Source: Pseudovirgaria hyperparasitica (lineage: Eukaryota; Ascomycota; Dothideomycetes; Acrospermales; Acrospermaceae). From it: DNA of 64,000 bases. The stretch lies in NCBI RefSeq assembly GCF_010093815.1, contig NW_022985568.1, positions 643,478 to 707,477 of the forward strand, read 5' to 3'. Positions 21,837-33,486 of the stretch are shown in pieces; the stretch's first letter is position 1, and each line of letters begins with the position of its first letter. The translations under genes and the position numbers were made by a program. The notes beneath the pieces are model-generated. The model was not told the origin of the DNA. It worked only from the letters and a program-made list of their open reading frames with translations, and searched no databases.

Positions 21837-24800
21837 CTAATCGCCGCATTGCTGTTCTTGGCGATTTCGACTGGCTGAGATTCGTGCTGTCCAGTCATTG
21901 CCCAGACCAGCCCCGTCAAGCTCGCTCTCGCCACACTGATGAACCTGCGCATGATCGACGAGAGCAGTATTATGGTGATCACCATAGGAGGAGGAGGCGT
22001 CATGTGTGAGTGTCGTGATCATTGTGGGTTTCTGCGCCGCACTTGTTTCATGAGCTTCGTGAGTCGGTGATAGTAGACCATTTTTGTCTTCAGTCATGAT
22101 GTCTGGGGAGAGATCGGATATCTCAGATCTTGGTATGTTCATCAAAGAGTCCTCTACCGGACACGCAGGCTGACGAGGCGTCTCGTTCTGATGACTGATG
22201 GATGCCTCACAGTCAACGCCTCTGTCTAGATCTTCGGCTGCGAGATTGAAGTCCTCCAGCTCCTGCGTGCTATCCCAGGGGGGACGCCCAGATTGATCCA
22301 TCTGCGGCCTTTCTGTTTGCATAAGCGGAGATCTATACATCGCATCAGTTGGATGACTACATATCATTATTATCCGTTGCGAGCTAATTACTTACATGGC
22401 AGGACCTCCTACTCCACTCGCCCAAAGCTGCTTCTGCTCCATCTCTCTAGCTACATCGAACTTGAAGTCACGAATCTCACCAACAGACGGTAGCGCCTGA
22501 TACGGTGCCAATGATAACGACGATTCGATTCTTCTTTTGCAGTGCACCTCTGGCTGCAGTATGGATGGAGTACCGTAGTGGCTGACGCTCTCAATAATGT
22601 CAATGCACGAGGCTGCAGAATCGCCGGTAGCTCTATTTGTGGCTTCATGCATATGCATATGCATCTGCACCTCGTTGTCTTCTGCCGGAGCCCTTGAAGC
22701 TTCCGGCTCCGCGATTGTATCGACGACTTGCATATCTCGTCGATATTGCCTCGCCAATAAGCAATTGTCTTCGGAATCGCCTGCCGTACCTATCAGAGCT
22801 TCGGCGGACTGCTTCAGCGCATTAATGTGTGTATTGCTGCTGCTAAGTCGCCGCATCATGTCGATGTTTGCATCACCTGCTGCACGCTCTAAGACAATTG
22901 CAGGTGCGTTATTCAATGCTTCCGAGGTTATGTTGTCGTTGTCCGGCCTATTAGCAGTAGAGCTGTTAATTACGTCCGACGACGTCTCATTCAGCAGAGT
23001 ATGCTGGCAAGGAGATATCGGGCATCCAGTCTGTGCATCGGCCATATCATCCTCACGCATGATGATAGACTGTGGTCTACTATGATGTAGTTGCGCCTCG
23101 AGCACACTATCGTTGTCTAAGACAGCTGCCTGTTTGTCCTGGTGTAGATGACCGTGGATAGACCTTGTGCTGATCACGTTGTTGCAGTCCAAGGATGATT
23201 CTGCCTGGTTGCAATAGTCTCTCACTTCGTTTATGCGTTCCGGAGAAGCCAGGTCTGCAGTGTGTCCATTGGAAATAGCCACATCACAGACTACGATTGG
23301 CCCGGGTCCGGAGTGCGTACTTGCTTCACGTACACCATCAGCCTCTTGAGACGCTGCAGTGACAGCGTGTTCTTCAAGCATATCAACATCTTGCCCAACC
23401 ACATCAAGACCAGACCTTGCACAGGAACTAGGCGCCCTTGCCCACTGCACATCCCCACAAAGCTCATAGTCGGGGTCAATCTGCGCACCCAGAAAGCCAG
23501 TGAAGTCTGGAAAGGCAGCTATCAATTTCTGCCACTTCTCCCTTCCGAAGTAGACTAGACGTTCCCAGTTGTCGCCAAGGCTCAGCGTGAGGTCTCTGAT
23601 GAACCGTAGAGCGAATTCTTGACTTGCAGTCGAGAGACCGAGGCTCTTGAAGTCATCGACTATGATTTGTAGGTGTACAACTGCTATGCCGATGATGCTT
23701 CGGCGCACGTTGATGTAGCGTTGCTCCTGGGAGACCGTGGAGAGCTTCCCCTGGAGCTTTGTGATCGTGATGTCGCGATCGTGGAGGAGTGCTTGCCATT
23801 GTGTGATTGCGGCTTTGTGGTCCATAGACGCATTTTCTGTTGCTCGAGTCATTTCTGTAAGAGAGTTTCTGGTCTCTCTCAACGTGTTGGACAAGGCCTT
23901 GAGCTCTGTCTGAAACCTGTCTGATGCAGTGGTGGCCTGCTTCTCCTTAAGTCGCAGTCGAGCATCGAGCCAGGTACATCTCCCTGACTTGTGTGCAGCG
24001 TCTTGCTCCGCTACCTCAAGTTTTTGTTTTGACTCCTCGAATTTGCAGACTGCGGTAAGATGCTTCTTTTCGAGACACTCTATCTTCGCCTTGTAGCTTT
24101 GTTTCAATGATGCGAATGCCTCTTCCATCGTGGTCTTTTCATTCTCGCAGCTCTCCCTTAAAGCCTTACGCTCCACTGCCGCTGCCCCGAGTCTTTTCAC
24201 GAGCTCTTGATGCTTTGCGAAACTCCCTGCGCGAGCTCTGTTCCACAGCTCTAGATTGCGGCTATCCATAGCCTTCTGATTCTCCCTCGCCGCCTTCCAT
24301 CTCTCTGCATGAGCTCTCTTCAAACGCCCAACCTCATCCTCACCAGCCCTCTTCAACTCACCAATCCGATCCTCAACCCCCTTCCTCACACCCCTCTCAG
24401 CAGCCAACTCCCTCTCCAAAACACCCCTTTCCTTCTCCACAACCCCCAGTCTCTCCACCACCCCATCCCTCTCCCTCTCCACAACCCCCAACCTCTCCAA
24501 AACCACACCCCTCCTCTCCACCTCCTCATCAACCAACCCCTGCATCTCCTCCGCCCGCATCGCCATCTCCTCCATCCGCTTCCAATCGCTATCCGCCTTC
24601 CGCACACGCAGTCGCTGCTCTCTGACCTCCTGCTCTGCCTCTGCCAGTGCTTCCTGGGTTTTCTTGAGCGTGGCTTGGAGGGTGGGGACTTGTTGCGCTA
24701 GGGCTTCGAGGGAGGGGAGGCGTGCGTGCGCGGCTTTCCATTCTGAGATTTGGGTTATTGGTGTGGAGTGTGGGAGGTGTGGTGAGGAAGGGAAGGAATG

Positions 24801-25415
24801 GGGTTGGGAGCGCAGCCGGGGGTGAGGGGTTGCGGGTGAGTGAGGGCGTTTTTTGGGGTTGAGGGGTGGTTGTGGGTTCAGGGGTTGGAGTTTTGGGGGT
24901 GGTTGGAGGGTTGGGGGGATTGGGTTGATGTTGGCTTGTGAGGGTGCGTGGGCGATTGGGGGGTTTGAGATGTGAGGTTCATATCGTTGAAGGAGGGGGA
25001 GTGGGAGTGCTTCGCTGGTTTGTGGATGCGGGGAGGCTATGTTGTTTGGGACTAAGACTGCTGCGAGTGGTCCCGTTGTTGTATCGGCGAGGTATTGGTC
25101 GTGGATATACGGAATTGGCACTGCTGCTTCTGGTGCAGAGCATGTCTTGACGGCATCTTCACGTCGTTGCTTTGAATTCTCAGAGGCGTGAGTCTGAACG
25201 GTTGGCGTTCCTGGTGCGTCTGTCATGGGTGTATCATGTTGATCTCCGATCTGCGGCACGAGGTCTTCGCAGGATGGGACCATAGGCGAGTCTACTCTGC
25301 TGGGGGCGTCTGGTAGAGCATTCATTGCACGGTCGACTGCCCTCGACGAAGCTTGCTGGGATTTAGGTAGCGTGGATGTGTCCACGGCAGCCTGATCTGG
25401 CTTGGTCGGATCCAT
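21837..25415 (-). CDS. Large coiled-coil protein of unknown function
   Basis: Model: complement(join(21837..22332,22396..25415)), 1,171 aa. The ATG at 25,415 opens a single 3-kb exon. Its stop (TAA) overlaps a perfect GTAAGT donor, and a 63-nt intron with branch CTGAT and acceptor TATAG restores an open frame of 165 more codons. Residues about 1-220 are low-complexity and Pro-rich with a basic KKRP patch. Residues about 225-560 are a long Glu/Arg/Leu coiled coil that includes a short internal repeat built on GVVERER and ERLGVV. A globular-looking part near residues 575-640 contains DNWERLVYFGREKWQKL. The C-terminal half is acidic and low-complexity. No enzyme motif is visible. A structural, nuclear or scaffold role is possible but unproven. 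The last exon could contain another intron, because an adjacent frame ending at 21,794 also looks protein-like. Confidence 0.72.
24408..24520 (-). repeat. Internal coding repeat in the coiled-coil gene
   Basis: Within the coiled-coil exon, a short block encoding variants of ERLGVVERERDGVV is repeated about three times (ERLGVVERER, ERLGVVEKER, VLEREL). The DNA is strongly purine-rich on the coding strand, and the opposite strand is open over the same interval. Confidence 0.7.
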
Positions 25416-26173
25416 TTCGTGCTGAAGGTGAGGTCAAGATCTTCGAGTGTTTTGTGTTTGATAGTCTTGTACGACGATCAAGGAGGTTGTGAGAGATGGA
25501 ATGTTCAAACACGCTGACTTGGAAAGACGTGTATGAAGGATATGAAGCTGAGACGACTCAAAGAAGCCGCTTGAGCAAGGTGTATGATGGAAGAAGTCAA
25601 TTGCGTAGAATGAGGGGGTTTATATAAAGATAGTCGGAACAGAATAGTCACTTTGCCAAGGCTCGGAGCCAGGACCGATGGTTGTAGAAACATATCGAGC
25701 ACAGGCAAGCCTCGGATGTACAACAATGTTGATCTGTTCGCTCTACACAATGTCACTCTGGGAGACAACAAAAGGACTCCAACACTGAGGCGGATTAGGT
25801 GATATGCTTTGACAGAAGAGCGCAGTATGCTTCGGAGTCCAAGTATGGCTTGCAAGTCAACCGCACACCGTCTACGTGAACCACAAATAAAAGGCAACTT
25901 TTGATATATAGCTCTATGTGATAGGATTCTATTGCCAATCAAGAAAGGAAAACGCCGAGAGGAAACAAAGAAAGGGATCCGAAAATCTATAATACGGTTC
26001 ATCTAGACTTGAGAAAGAGAGAAAGAAGTGGTCCTTATCAAGTTTCCACCACAGCAGAATGACCTCACTCTCTTCCCGGCTCAAGTGAGTCAGGCAGAAG
26101 TGAGTCAGGCTCAAGTGAACCAGGCCCTTGTCCGGCATCGCCCCTTGTGTCACCATTGCTGTAGTGAACCGAC
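25416..26173. promoter_or_regulatory. Upstream region of the coiled-coil gene with TATA box and TGAGTCA pair
   Basis: On the minus strand TATATAAA lies at 25,626-25,619, about 205 bp upstream of the coiled-coil ATG, a plausible TATA box. At 26,086-26,092 and 26,101-26,107 there are two copies of TGAGTCA (the Gcn4/AP-1 half-palindrome) exactly 15 bp apart inside a short 15-bp direct repeat. A 165-codon frame at 25,505-26,002 (minus) has no coding support and probably is leader or chance. Confidence 0.4.
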
Positions 26174-26784
26174 TCAATCAGAAGTGACTGACATCGCGAT
26201 AGGCGTTCTCGACGACGAGAGCTGCCCGTCAGTGTTACAGTGAATGCCCGTCAAAGGCGCCCCACCAAGACACGTCAAGTACGAATCTGCCGCGCTGAGA
26301 TCATTCGACGACACGCTTAACGACGCACTCGAGACTCTGGAAGGCACGAATTAGCACCAGTACCCCAAACTCGCCATCTCAAGTAGACCGAAACTCACGC
26401 TTGTGACTCTGTCTGTGCTCCGATAACATCGATCCCAAACCTCGCTTCGCTGACAAAACTCCCTGGCGTAAATCTCCACGATAGCACCTCATCGGTGTTA
26501 TCTGAGGTACAGTCGATCCAGCCGGTGGGGGGCTGCTTCTCGATGAAGCTAGCTGTGCAAGAACCTGATATGCTTTCTGACACGGAGTCGAGCTGATGTT
26601 CCACGGTGAACGTGACGGAGCTGTTGAAGCCGGTCCCTGGCGGCCAGGTAGCACCAGGCAGACCTGAGTTTGGGCCCATGAAGTGAGTTGAGAGTTGGCT
26701 AACGAACCATTGGTCTGCGACTGCGGTAGGGAGATTGAGGGAAAGAAAGGTGAGGGCTGAAAGAGTAGAGATAGTTGAGCGCAT
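26174..26784 (-). CDS. Small secreted cysteine-containing protein, candidate effector
   Basis: Model: complement(join(26174..26336,26399..26784)), 182 aa. The unspliced frame stops after 129 codons, but that stop overlaps a GTGAGT donor. A 62-nt intron with branch GCTAAT and acceptor CCAG joins a second 163-nt exon in frame. The N-terminus MRSTISTLSALTFLSLNL then PTAVA is a clear signal peptide with cleavage near Ala23. The mature part has four cysteines, two in each exon, consistent with two disulfides. The size, four cysteines and beta-rich look resemble small secreted fungal proteins of the AA1-like (Alt a 1-like) kind, but I see no diagnostic motif, so this is only a suggestion. It could be an effector or cell-wall protein. 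Confidence 0.75.
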
Positions 26785-28022
26785 CTTGAATGTAGTATCG
26801 AGCAGCTAAGACTGAAAGTATCAAGTATTCGAAATGGAAATAGTCTGACTTGAGAATAGAGAAAGAACCCTATCAAGCAGACGTAGGCAGCATGTTATAT
26901 GAGGGTCATATGCAACGCAGTAACGTGAAATAAGGCCAGCAAAGGAAACACCAAAATCGATAATGGCGAGACGTTGCAGCGCTGGCGGAGTGAATCAGCG
27001 TCAGCAAGAATCCTCTCGCCACAACCATGACCGCTCGATCCAATCCAACGGTAGTGGCAATATTTGACTGCCATTCTGTGTACGAATCGATGATTACAAA
27101 AAAATGCCTGCATCCCGAGACTGATACACTCACTATTGGCCAAGCAGGCTGTGCTCGATGAAACCATATGCTCTTTCTGTACGCCGCATAGCTTTCCAGT
27201 AATGTCCTACAATGCAAAATTCGATGCCTTCAGCATGCAGGGGAATCAGCCAATCCTAGGAGCCATGAAGCAAAGCCACCACGAGCCCCCAGTAGTGACA
27301 GCGCGGTGACTTCTTTCAAGTTGCGCAACGACGCTCGATTTCAGTCGCACCAAACCGGCGAGACCCGACTATCGTCCGCAGCTTGAGTAACATGACGTGA
27401 GGCTGAAGCTGAAGGCGAAGTAAGACTGCGAACAAGACGGTGGTTATATTGCCGGTGTTCCGCTCTGCTTGCATCAGCTAGACAAGGACGCGAGCGTGTA
27501 TATGGTCTGAGCGTGGGTCATGGATGTGGGTCGTGTCATCTATGCAGCTTCATCTATGTCAAATAAGGGGCGACATGTTGCTTAGTGAGTGCTACCGAAG
27601 AGCAGAGGGTGAGTTCATCAATACAAGCGTCTACAATAGTCCGGAAGAGGAATTTTAAGATGGGTGGAGAGAGTTCTGGTATCGATCACGAAAATCTCGC
27701 GCGCTCACGTGATTGGTGCAGAGCACATTGGTGGACACTTACGTCATCACGGACTTGCCCCTCATTGCGTACCTAGGTACTCGGCGCGGGTATGCTGATC
27801 ATCCCGCAATACGACGCCATATTCACGTCACAACACAGCATCCCTGATTTGAGCAAGCAATTCTTGCCATACGAAGGCTGCCACGGTACCTGTTCATCAA
27901 GAAAAGTCCACGGTACACAGTGCTACACGGCACCATTGAGATGCTTATGTTGTGATTCATCTATATTTGGGACTATTTTACATGCCCAGGGTATTCGATG
28001 GTTGTACGAAAACAGCTTTCTC
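26785..28022. other. Intergenic region
   Basis: No gene is supported. Short frames at 26,895-27,217 (minus), 27,585-27,776 (plus) and 27,792-28,244 (plus, antisense to the peroxiredoxin) lack coding support. A CACGTGAT E-box-like motif occurs near 27,708. The first few hundred bases should hold the promoter of the secreted-protein gene. Confidence 0.5.
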
Positions 28023-28668
28023 CTAGTTCAAGGCTTGGAGAACGTTCTCGGCCTTGGTGACGGTGACGCTGGGAGCTGCGTCCTCAACGTAGATTTGCTT
28101 GACGATTGGGCCGTCGAGCACAGCAACATAGCGCTGGGAGCGTGGTCCTCCGAGCAGACCCGTGGCATCGAAGCTCATACCGATTTCCTTGGTGAACTAC
28201 AGTGCTCAATTAGCTCTCGTGTCGGTGTCTCGGTCATGTACTGAAGGTCAGAACTTACGGCACCAGTATCGTCAGCAAGAAAGTGGACGGCTGGGGGCGC
28301 TTCAGCACCGCCGGTGAGCTTTTCCTTCCATGCTTGAGTCGTGAAGGCGTCGTTCACGGCAACTATGTAGATACCGGCGACACCCTTTTCTACGAATGCT
28401 TGTGCGTTCTCAATGTAGCCGGGGACTTGGGAGGAGCAGGGAGGGGTGAAGGCGCCAGGAACACCAACAATGATGTCTACTCAATAGTCAATAAAGGTCA
28501 AGATAGCCACTGTATGCATGGATACTGACTCTTTCCAGTGAGCTGGCTGATGACAACAGTTCCCTGCTCAGGGTTCTTCTCCTTGAGAGCAACGGTAGAA
28601 GAGATGGAGGCGCCAGTGGCAATGGCCTTGTGGCTACCACTCTTGATCTTGTCGATGAGTCCAGACAT
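28023..28668 (-). CDS. 1-Cys peroxiredoxin, PRX5/Asp f 3/PMP20 type
   Basis: Model: complement(join(28023..28196,28259..28476,28530..28668)), 176 aa. Two introns (53 and 62 nt) have GTCAGT and GTAAGT donors. The protein reduces hydrogen peroxide and organic peroxides using a cysteine thiolate. The family active-site block GVPGAFTPPCSSQVPGY is intact, with peroxidatic Cys60 and Thr57 (TxxC). The conserved downstream arginine lies in GGPRSQRY (Arg138). Cys60 is the only cysteine, so no intramolecular resolving cysteine exists. It ends in QALN without an SKL-type peroxisomal signal, so the location is probably cytosolic. Length fits the family (about 165-180 aa). Fungal homologues such as Asp f 3 are known allergens. 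It is convergent with nothing; SMC5 lies upstream on the same strand. Confidence 0.94.
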
Positions 28669-29533
28669 GATGTATAGTGTAGATTATTTCGAAGTTTAAA
28701 GTCGGAGAATTGATGTGTAAGGTTTGAGGAGCTCAATTGAGAGGGTAGCAGCTTTTTAAATAGTGAGACAGCTCCGTGGCAAGGGTGTAATGGTAATTAT
28801 AGTCAACAACGCCCCACCTTGTCACAACAATTCCATTTTCTAATGCGGGGCGCGGCGCGGCCTTAAGGAAGAACCCTGACATCACAACATCTGGCTCGAT
28901 CATGGCTTGATTAGACCAAGATTGATCTAGTCACCTGCAGAAGGTTGCAGGTTCAAAACCCAATCAATTGTGCTGCCCTGAACGCCAGCTTCCTGATAGA
29001 CCATGTTAACCGATTCAGTGGGTAATGCGGGCCGGCGGCTGATAAGGTAGACAACAAACACGTCGCATTCCCTGTTGCAATGCATGATTCCAAATCATAC
29101 TGACGTGGATGAATTGAGGGCGTTAGGCTATAACTCCCGAGAATACCAATAGTGCCAGTCCAGTCTATATCGTCAGAAAAGATCAGATACTGTGAAACCT
29201 AGCGACTGAAGACTCTTCTTGGGTATCTCTATAGTTCGACAAAACTGGCGGCGGACGGAGGATGAAAATCGACAGGTTGAAGAGCACAATACATGAACAC
29301 TGTTACCCACAGTTCCTGGAAGAGACTTGATCAACATAATCAAAAGTTTGTATGATGTTCTGGTACTTGATAGTAGCCTGATATCGTCTCCTCGTCCTGT
29401 TTGCTTAACAATCAAAACAAAGCCTCCAGGTATCTCTACACGTTCAAAGAAGATGGCAAAGTCACTCATAAGCAACAAGAAGATGAACGCCATCGCCTTA
29501 AACACGACCCAAATAAACAGTCCCAACAAAGGA
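28669..29533. other. Intergenic region between peroxiredoxin and SMC5
   Basis: This contains the peroxiredoxin promoter side and the SMC5 3' flank. I see no gene. A B-box-like GGTTCAAAACC near 28,950 is not part of a tRNA cloverleaf. Confidence 0.6.
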
Positions 29534-32500
29534 TTATGATGCTGCTGCTGCTCTGACCCGAAGCGCAACCTGAGCAAGTTTCTGAAAGTTCAGCGTGTCA
29601 GCGTCCTTGGGCATGAATTCACCTGCAGCAATGCAATGCACGAGCATGCGAGGGTCGTAGTTGAGATTCGGCAGTAGCTTGGGTGTGATCAGGAAGTATT
29701 GGCTGGTGTTCTCCTCGCAAGAAACCTCGACAAGACGTTTGTGGACCATGCGCTCATTTCGAGGGTCCATGCCCTGGTTGATCTCGTCGACGATGCGGAA
29801 AGGAGAGCGAGCAAGAGATTGTAGAGAGAGCAAATAGAATATGGTGGAGACTGAACGTTCACCACCGGATTGGCGACGTGCATCTAGTGCACAAAGTGGT
29901 TCGTTGTCCCTTCAACGCAATCAGTGTCGCCTTCATGAGCTGAATTGATATTATCCAAACATACCTGAACCTCACCATGATCTGAATCGCCCACTTGTCG
30001 AAGTCATCGTCTTTGTGTACAAGGACTTCACCTGCGCAGCCGATGGCTTCAAAGTTCTTCGAAAATGCGCCGTTTATAAGTGATACAAGCTGGTCAAGAC
30101 GGGGTTCCCATTGCTCCCGCGTTTCTTTGATCTCGTCTTCGAGCCTTTGGATCCGCTCTTGAGCTGTAGCCAGCTTCTCTTCCATAGCATCGATTTTTCT
30201 CTGCCGAGCTTCGTATTCCTCGATCGCGTTGGAATTAGTCGTGCGGATCAGTCTCATCATTGCAATTGTCGCCTCTATCGTATCCTCCAGTGATTTTGAA
30301 TCCAATTTGTCTTGTGCGAAAGAATTGTGTAGTTCCTCTACCTCTTCGGACCGGCTGTTTGCTATACGCTTGCAATCCTCACCAATACTGATCGCTTGCG
30401 CCTTCAGGGTTTTGTGTTCATGGCTCAGCCGGTCCTTTTCTGCACGAGCGTGATTCAATCTTTCCGTAATCGCTTGGTTCGCTTCTTCCAATGAGACTAC
30501 CTCGGATTCAGCTTCTATCAGCATCAGTTCAGCTTCAAGTAGCGACTGATACTGTGTCTGGAGGGCCTCGATGCTTTTCTGGAACTGGTCAGTGTTTCGT
30601 TTTAGATAAGCAGTTTCAAGAACCTCACCGCATGATCAATCGATAGCCTAGCCTTCTCGAGAATGAGATTATCTTGATCACGTCGAATGGCGTCCAAGCG
30701 TTGCTTGTCTTGCTCCGCTGTAGCTTCGAATTCTGCCTTTTGTTTTTCGTACATTTCTATACCGTGTCAATACATTCATTGCTTTCCCCAGGATAGTTGT
30801 TTTCTTACCTATATTGCTTGGTAGCACCCTGAATTGGGCCTGTTCTTGCTGTGCGTCATGCTTTTCCCGGTCAAGATCACTCTAACCCTGCTTAGAATCA
30901 TACGTGCATAGCATTTACAACATCTCCACATACCTTGGTCTTCTCAAGATCAACCTTCGCTTTCCGGGCCACGTCAAGCTCAGTTCTCTTGTTTTTGTTT
31001 TCGTTAGATAACTCATTGAGCTCATCTTGCAGTTCATCTATCCTCTGTTTGAGAGGTCTTGCTGCACCTGCATCCACAGGAGCGTCACTCCACACAGAGG
31101 CAGGTCGTAAAGCTGTGGTGGCTACAGTATACTTGCCATATCTTTTGGACACGACATATTTGTCATTTTTGTCCGACCATCTCTGGATCTGGCTGTCCAC
31201 AAGAAGATTGTATTGGGCTTGAGAAACCTCACCAAGCGTGACCGCGTGTCGATGAATGTTAGCCTGCTCGCAAAGCATTGACAAGACATCATCAGGACCT
31301 TCGAGGTAATCAACTATCCAACCATCCAGTCCGTACTGGGCGAGCTGGTCGTTTGGAATATTCTGCCAATGGTCCAGCTTCTTTCCTATCATATTGATTG
31401 CTATGTCGGAGAGCCTCAAACCTTCTCTTCCAACGAGACTCTTTTGAAGCATATTGTAGTCCCCTAGTGTCGTACATGTGAATGCTTTCAGAGTCCCTTC
31501 AGGTAGGGCCCCTTCGACAGCACTCGCGTATAGCGGATCTTTGACAGAACATTCTACGATTGGTGGCCCGTAGATAGGTCCTTCAAACTGTTGACGGTTT
31601 TCCTTGATCCAGTCCCAGGCCGTCGCAGCATCTTTCGATCTGCTTTGCAACTTCTTGGCCTGTTGGCCATGGGCCGTGCCCAGTTCCTCCAATTCTTTCT
31701 TTAGTCTATTTTGTTCGGACTTCCGTTGCTGAGCTTGAGATTGGATATGACTGAGGTTCGCCTGGATGTCTGCTGCCTGACTATCGAGCTCCCGTTTCTG
31801 CTTTTCCATTTCGCGTAGCTTTGCGTTGCATCCAGCAGAATCGTATTCCGGTGGGGCATTCTCTAGGCGCTGCCGAGCATCTGCTATCTTCATCGATCTA
31901 TCTCGTGCCTTGTCCTTGTGAAGTTTGATCGATTTTTTCACCTTTGCCACCGTCGTGTCAAAACTGTCAATCTCTTCCTGGGTCTTCTTCAGAGTCTCCG
32001 TTCTCGACCGCACACTGCTGTCTATCTTTTTGACGGAACTTTGACGTTGATTAACAACTTGTTTGATCTGCTCTGCATACTTTTTCTTGTCGTTCGTTGA
32101 CTGTAGCAGCGGATTTACATCCTTTTGCAATTGTGCAAATTGCGCTTCAGCATCCTTGAAGTTCCGCCTCAGTCTTTTGACCTCTTCTACCGCCTCACCG
32201 TACTGGACGATGGGCCGATACTGCTCTAGTGCGTCAATCTTGACTTTATACTGGTTCCGCTGTATCAACAAATCCACGTCTTGTTTCGCAGCGCTTTGTT
32301 TTTTCTTCAGGTCTGCCAGTCTTTCGAGTTCACCTTCCTCGGACATTTGATCAGATTTCCGCTTCTTATATAGCTCCTTCAGCTGTGTATACCACTCCCT
32401 CATCTCCAGTGGCGCAACTGCACGTTGTGTCTCCTCCAGAAGAGCTGTGGGCGTCATAGCGGAAAATGAGGAAACACGGTCCTGAGGCAGGAATTGGCAC

Positions 32501-33229
32501 AGATTGTCGATTTGTATGGAAAGAGACTGACACAGCTTTGAGACTGCAGCATTAGTCGCGGGGGATCCATTGATAGAAAAAGTAACTTTGCTCGGTTTGA
32601 TCAGGCATCGGACCAAATGATTCCTGCTCTTCTCATGGCCTCCGGCCAACTCAATCTCAATTTCCGCCGAGTCTTTTCCATAATGTATATGGTCCGATAG
32701 TTGGTCCGCGCGTCCGAGAATCTATAAGCTGTTAGTGGAATTTATAATCATAGAAGAGATGTGCTGACCGAAGGTTTTGAGCCCAAGCAAATACATATTG
32801 CGGAAACGATCGAGCTCTTGCCGCTTCCGTTTGGCGCAATTATGAAGTTCAGACTAGGGCCAAAGCGAATCTCCGCAGCAGTATACGCCATGAAGTTTCT
32901 CAGCTTCAGGCGCACTATCGAGCCAGCCTGAAACTTAGAAGCAGACCCATGCGTAAGAACGCTCTCGTTATTGAGGCTGAGTTCTTGTCCAGGGCTTGAT
33001 GGGCTTGCTGGGCTCTGAGTATTCTAAGTCAGCTATAATACTAAGGCTATTTTGACTGGACTTGTCAGTCTACGAGTGGGATTCCTACATGGGACACGCC
33101 ATTGTTCAGTCGCCGCCTCTTATTAGCAGATGAGCCAGGAGTTTGGTTCTGAGATGGCACTGTGACATCCGAATCTTCGTCATCTGACGAAATTGACCTC
33201 CGTGCAGGAGTCATTACTCTACCTGGCAT
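29534..33229 (-). CDS. SMC5: Structural maintenance of chromosomes protein 5
   Basis: Model: complement(join(29534..29909,29965..30584,30629..30756,30809..30881,30934..32721,32769..33023,33089..33229)), 1,126 aa, six introns of 44-65 nt, all phases consistent. Smc5 pairs with Smc6 in the SMC5/6 complex that handles recombination intermediates and repair of stalled forks. The N-terminal ABC half has the P-loop APNGSGKSS (Lys116), and QFLPQDRV follows in the Q-loop/coil region. Long coiled-coil arms flank a hinge around residues 480-650. The C-terminal half has signature [11 protein letters not shown] (residues 1014-1024) and Walker [14 protein letters not shown] (Asp1043, Glu1044). The first glycine of the usual GPNGxGKS P-loop is alanine (codon GCG). 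Length matches fungal Smc5. The intron at 30,933-30,882 uses the AG of GGTTAG; the nearer CAG would create a stop. Confidence 0.97.
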
Positions 33230-33309
33230 GACTTCTTGTCTTCATGAAGTGAAGCTGCTCAACGCGCGGTGGAACGCGTCTGGGTTCTTGCTTTGCGCTA
33301 TACGGTTTA

Positions 33310-33330
33310 GCGCGAGCAATATCACGTGAT
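33310..33330. promoter_or_regulatory. ATCACGTGAT palindrome upstream of SMC5
   Basis: A perfect ten-base palindrome ATCACGTGAT with a CACGTG E-box core lies about 90-100 bp upstream of the SMC5 start. Such cores bind bHLH factors of the Cbf1 type in fungi. The function here is inferred from position only. Confidence 0.35.
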
Positions 33331-33486
33331 TACGCGGCACTCAGGATGGATCGAACGCGATGTCTTGTTTCTGGACTGAACACTCGTTGGTCTGTATTGT
33401 TCGCGACTATATTTTCTAGATACGCTAATTTCACAATATTCTACAAGCGCTATGATGCGAATCTAAAGGCGATGCCGTGATGCCTA

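Noticed and set aside
25505-26002. 165-codon minus-strand frame with an ATG upstream of the coiled-coil gene
   Set aside because: Composition is Leu/Ser/Arg-rich as in reading non-coding DNA; a TATA box for the next gene lies inside it and no motif is visible.
28930-28990. tRNA-like B-box GGTTCAAAACC
   Set aside because: The flanking bases do not form a T stem or acceptor stem and no proper A-box spacing is present.
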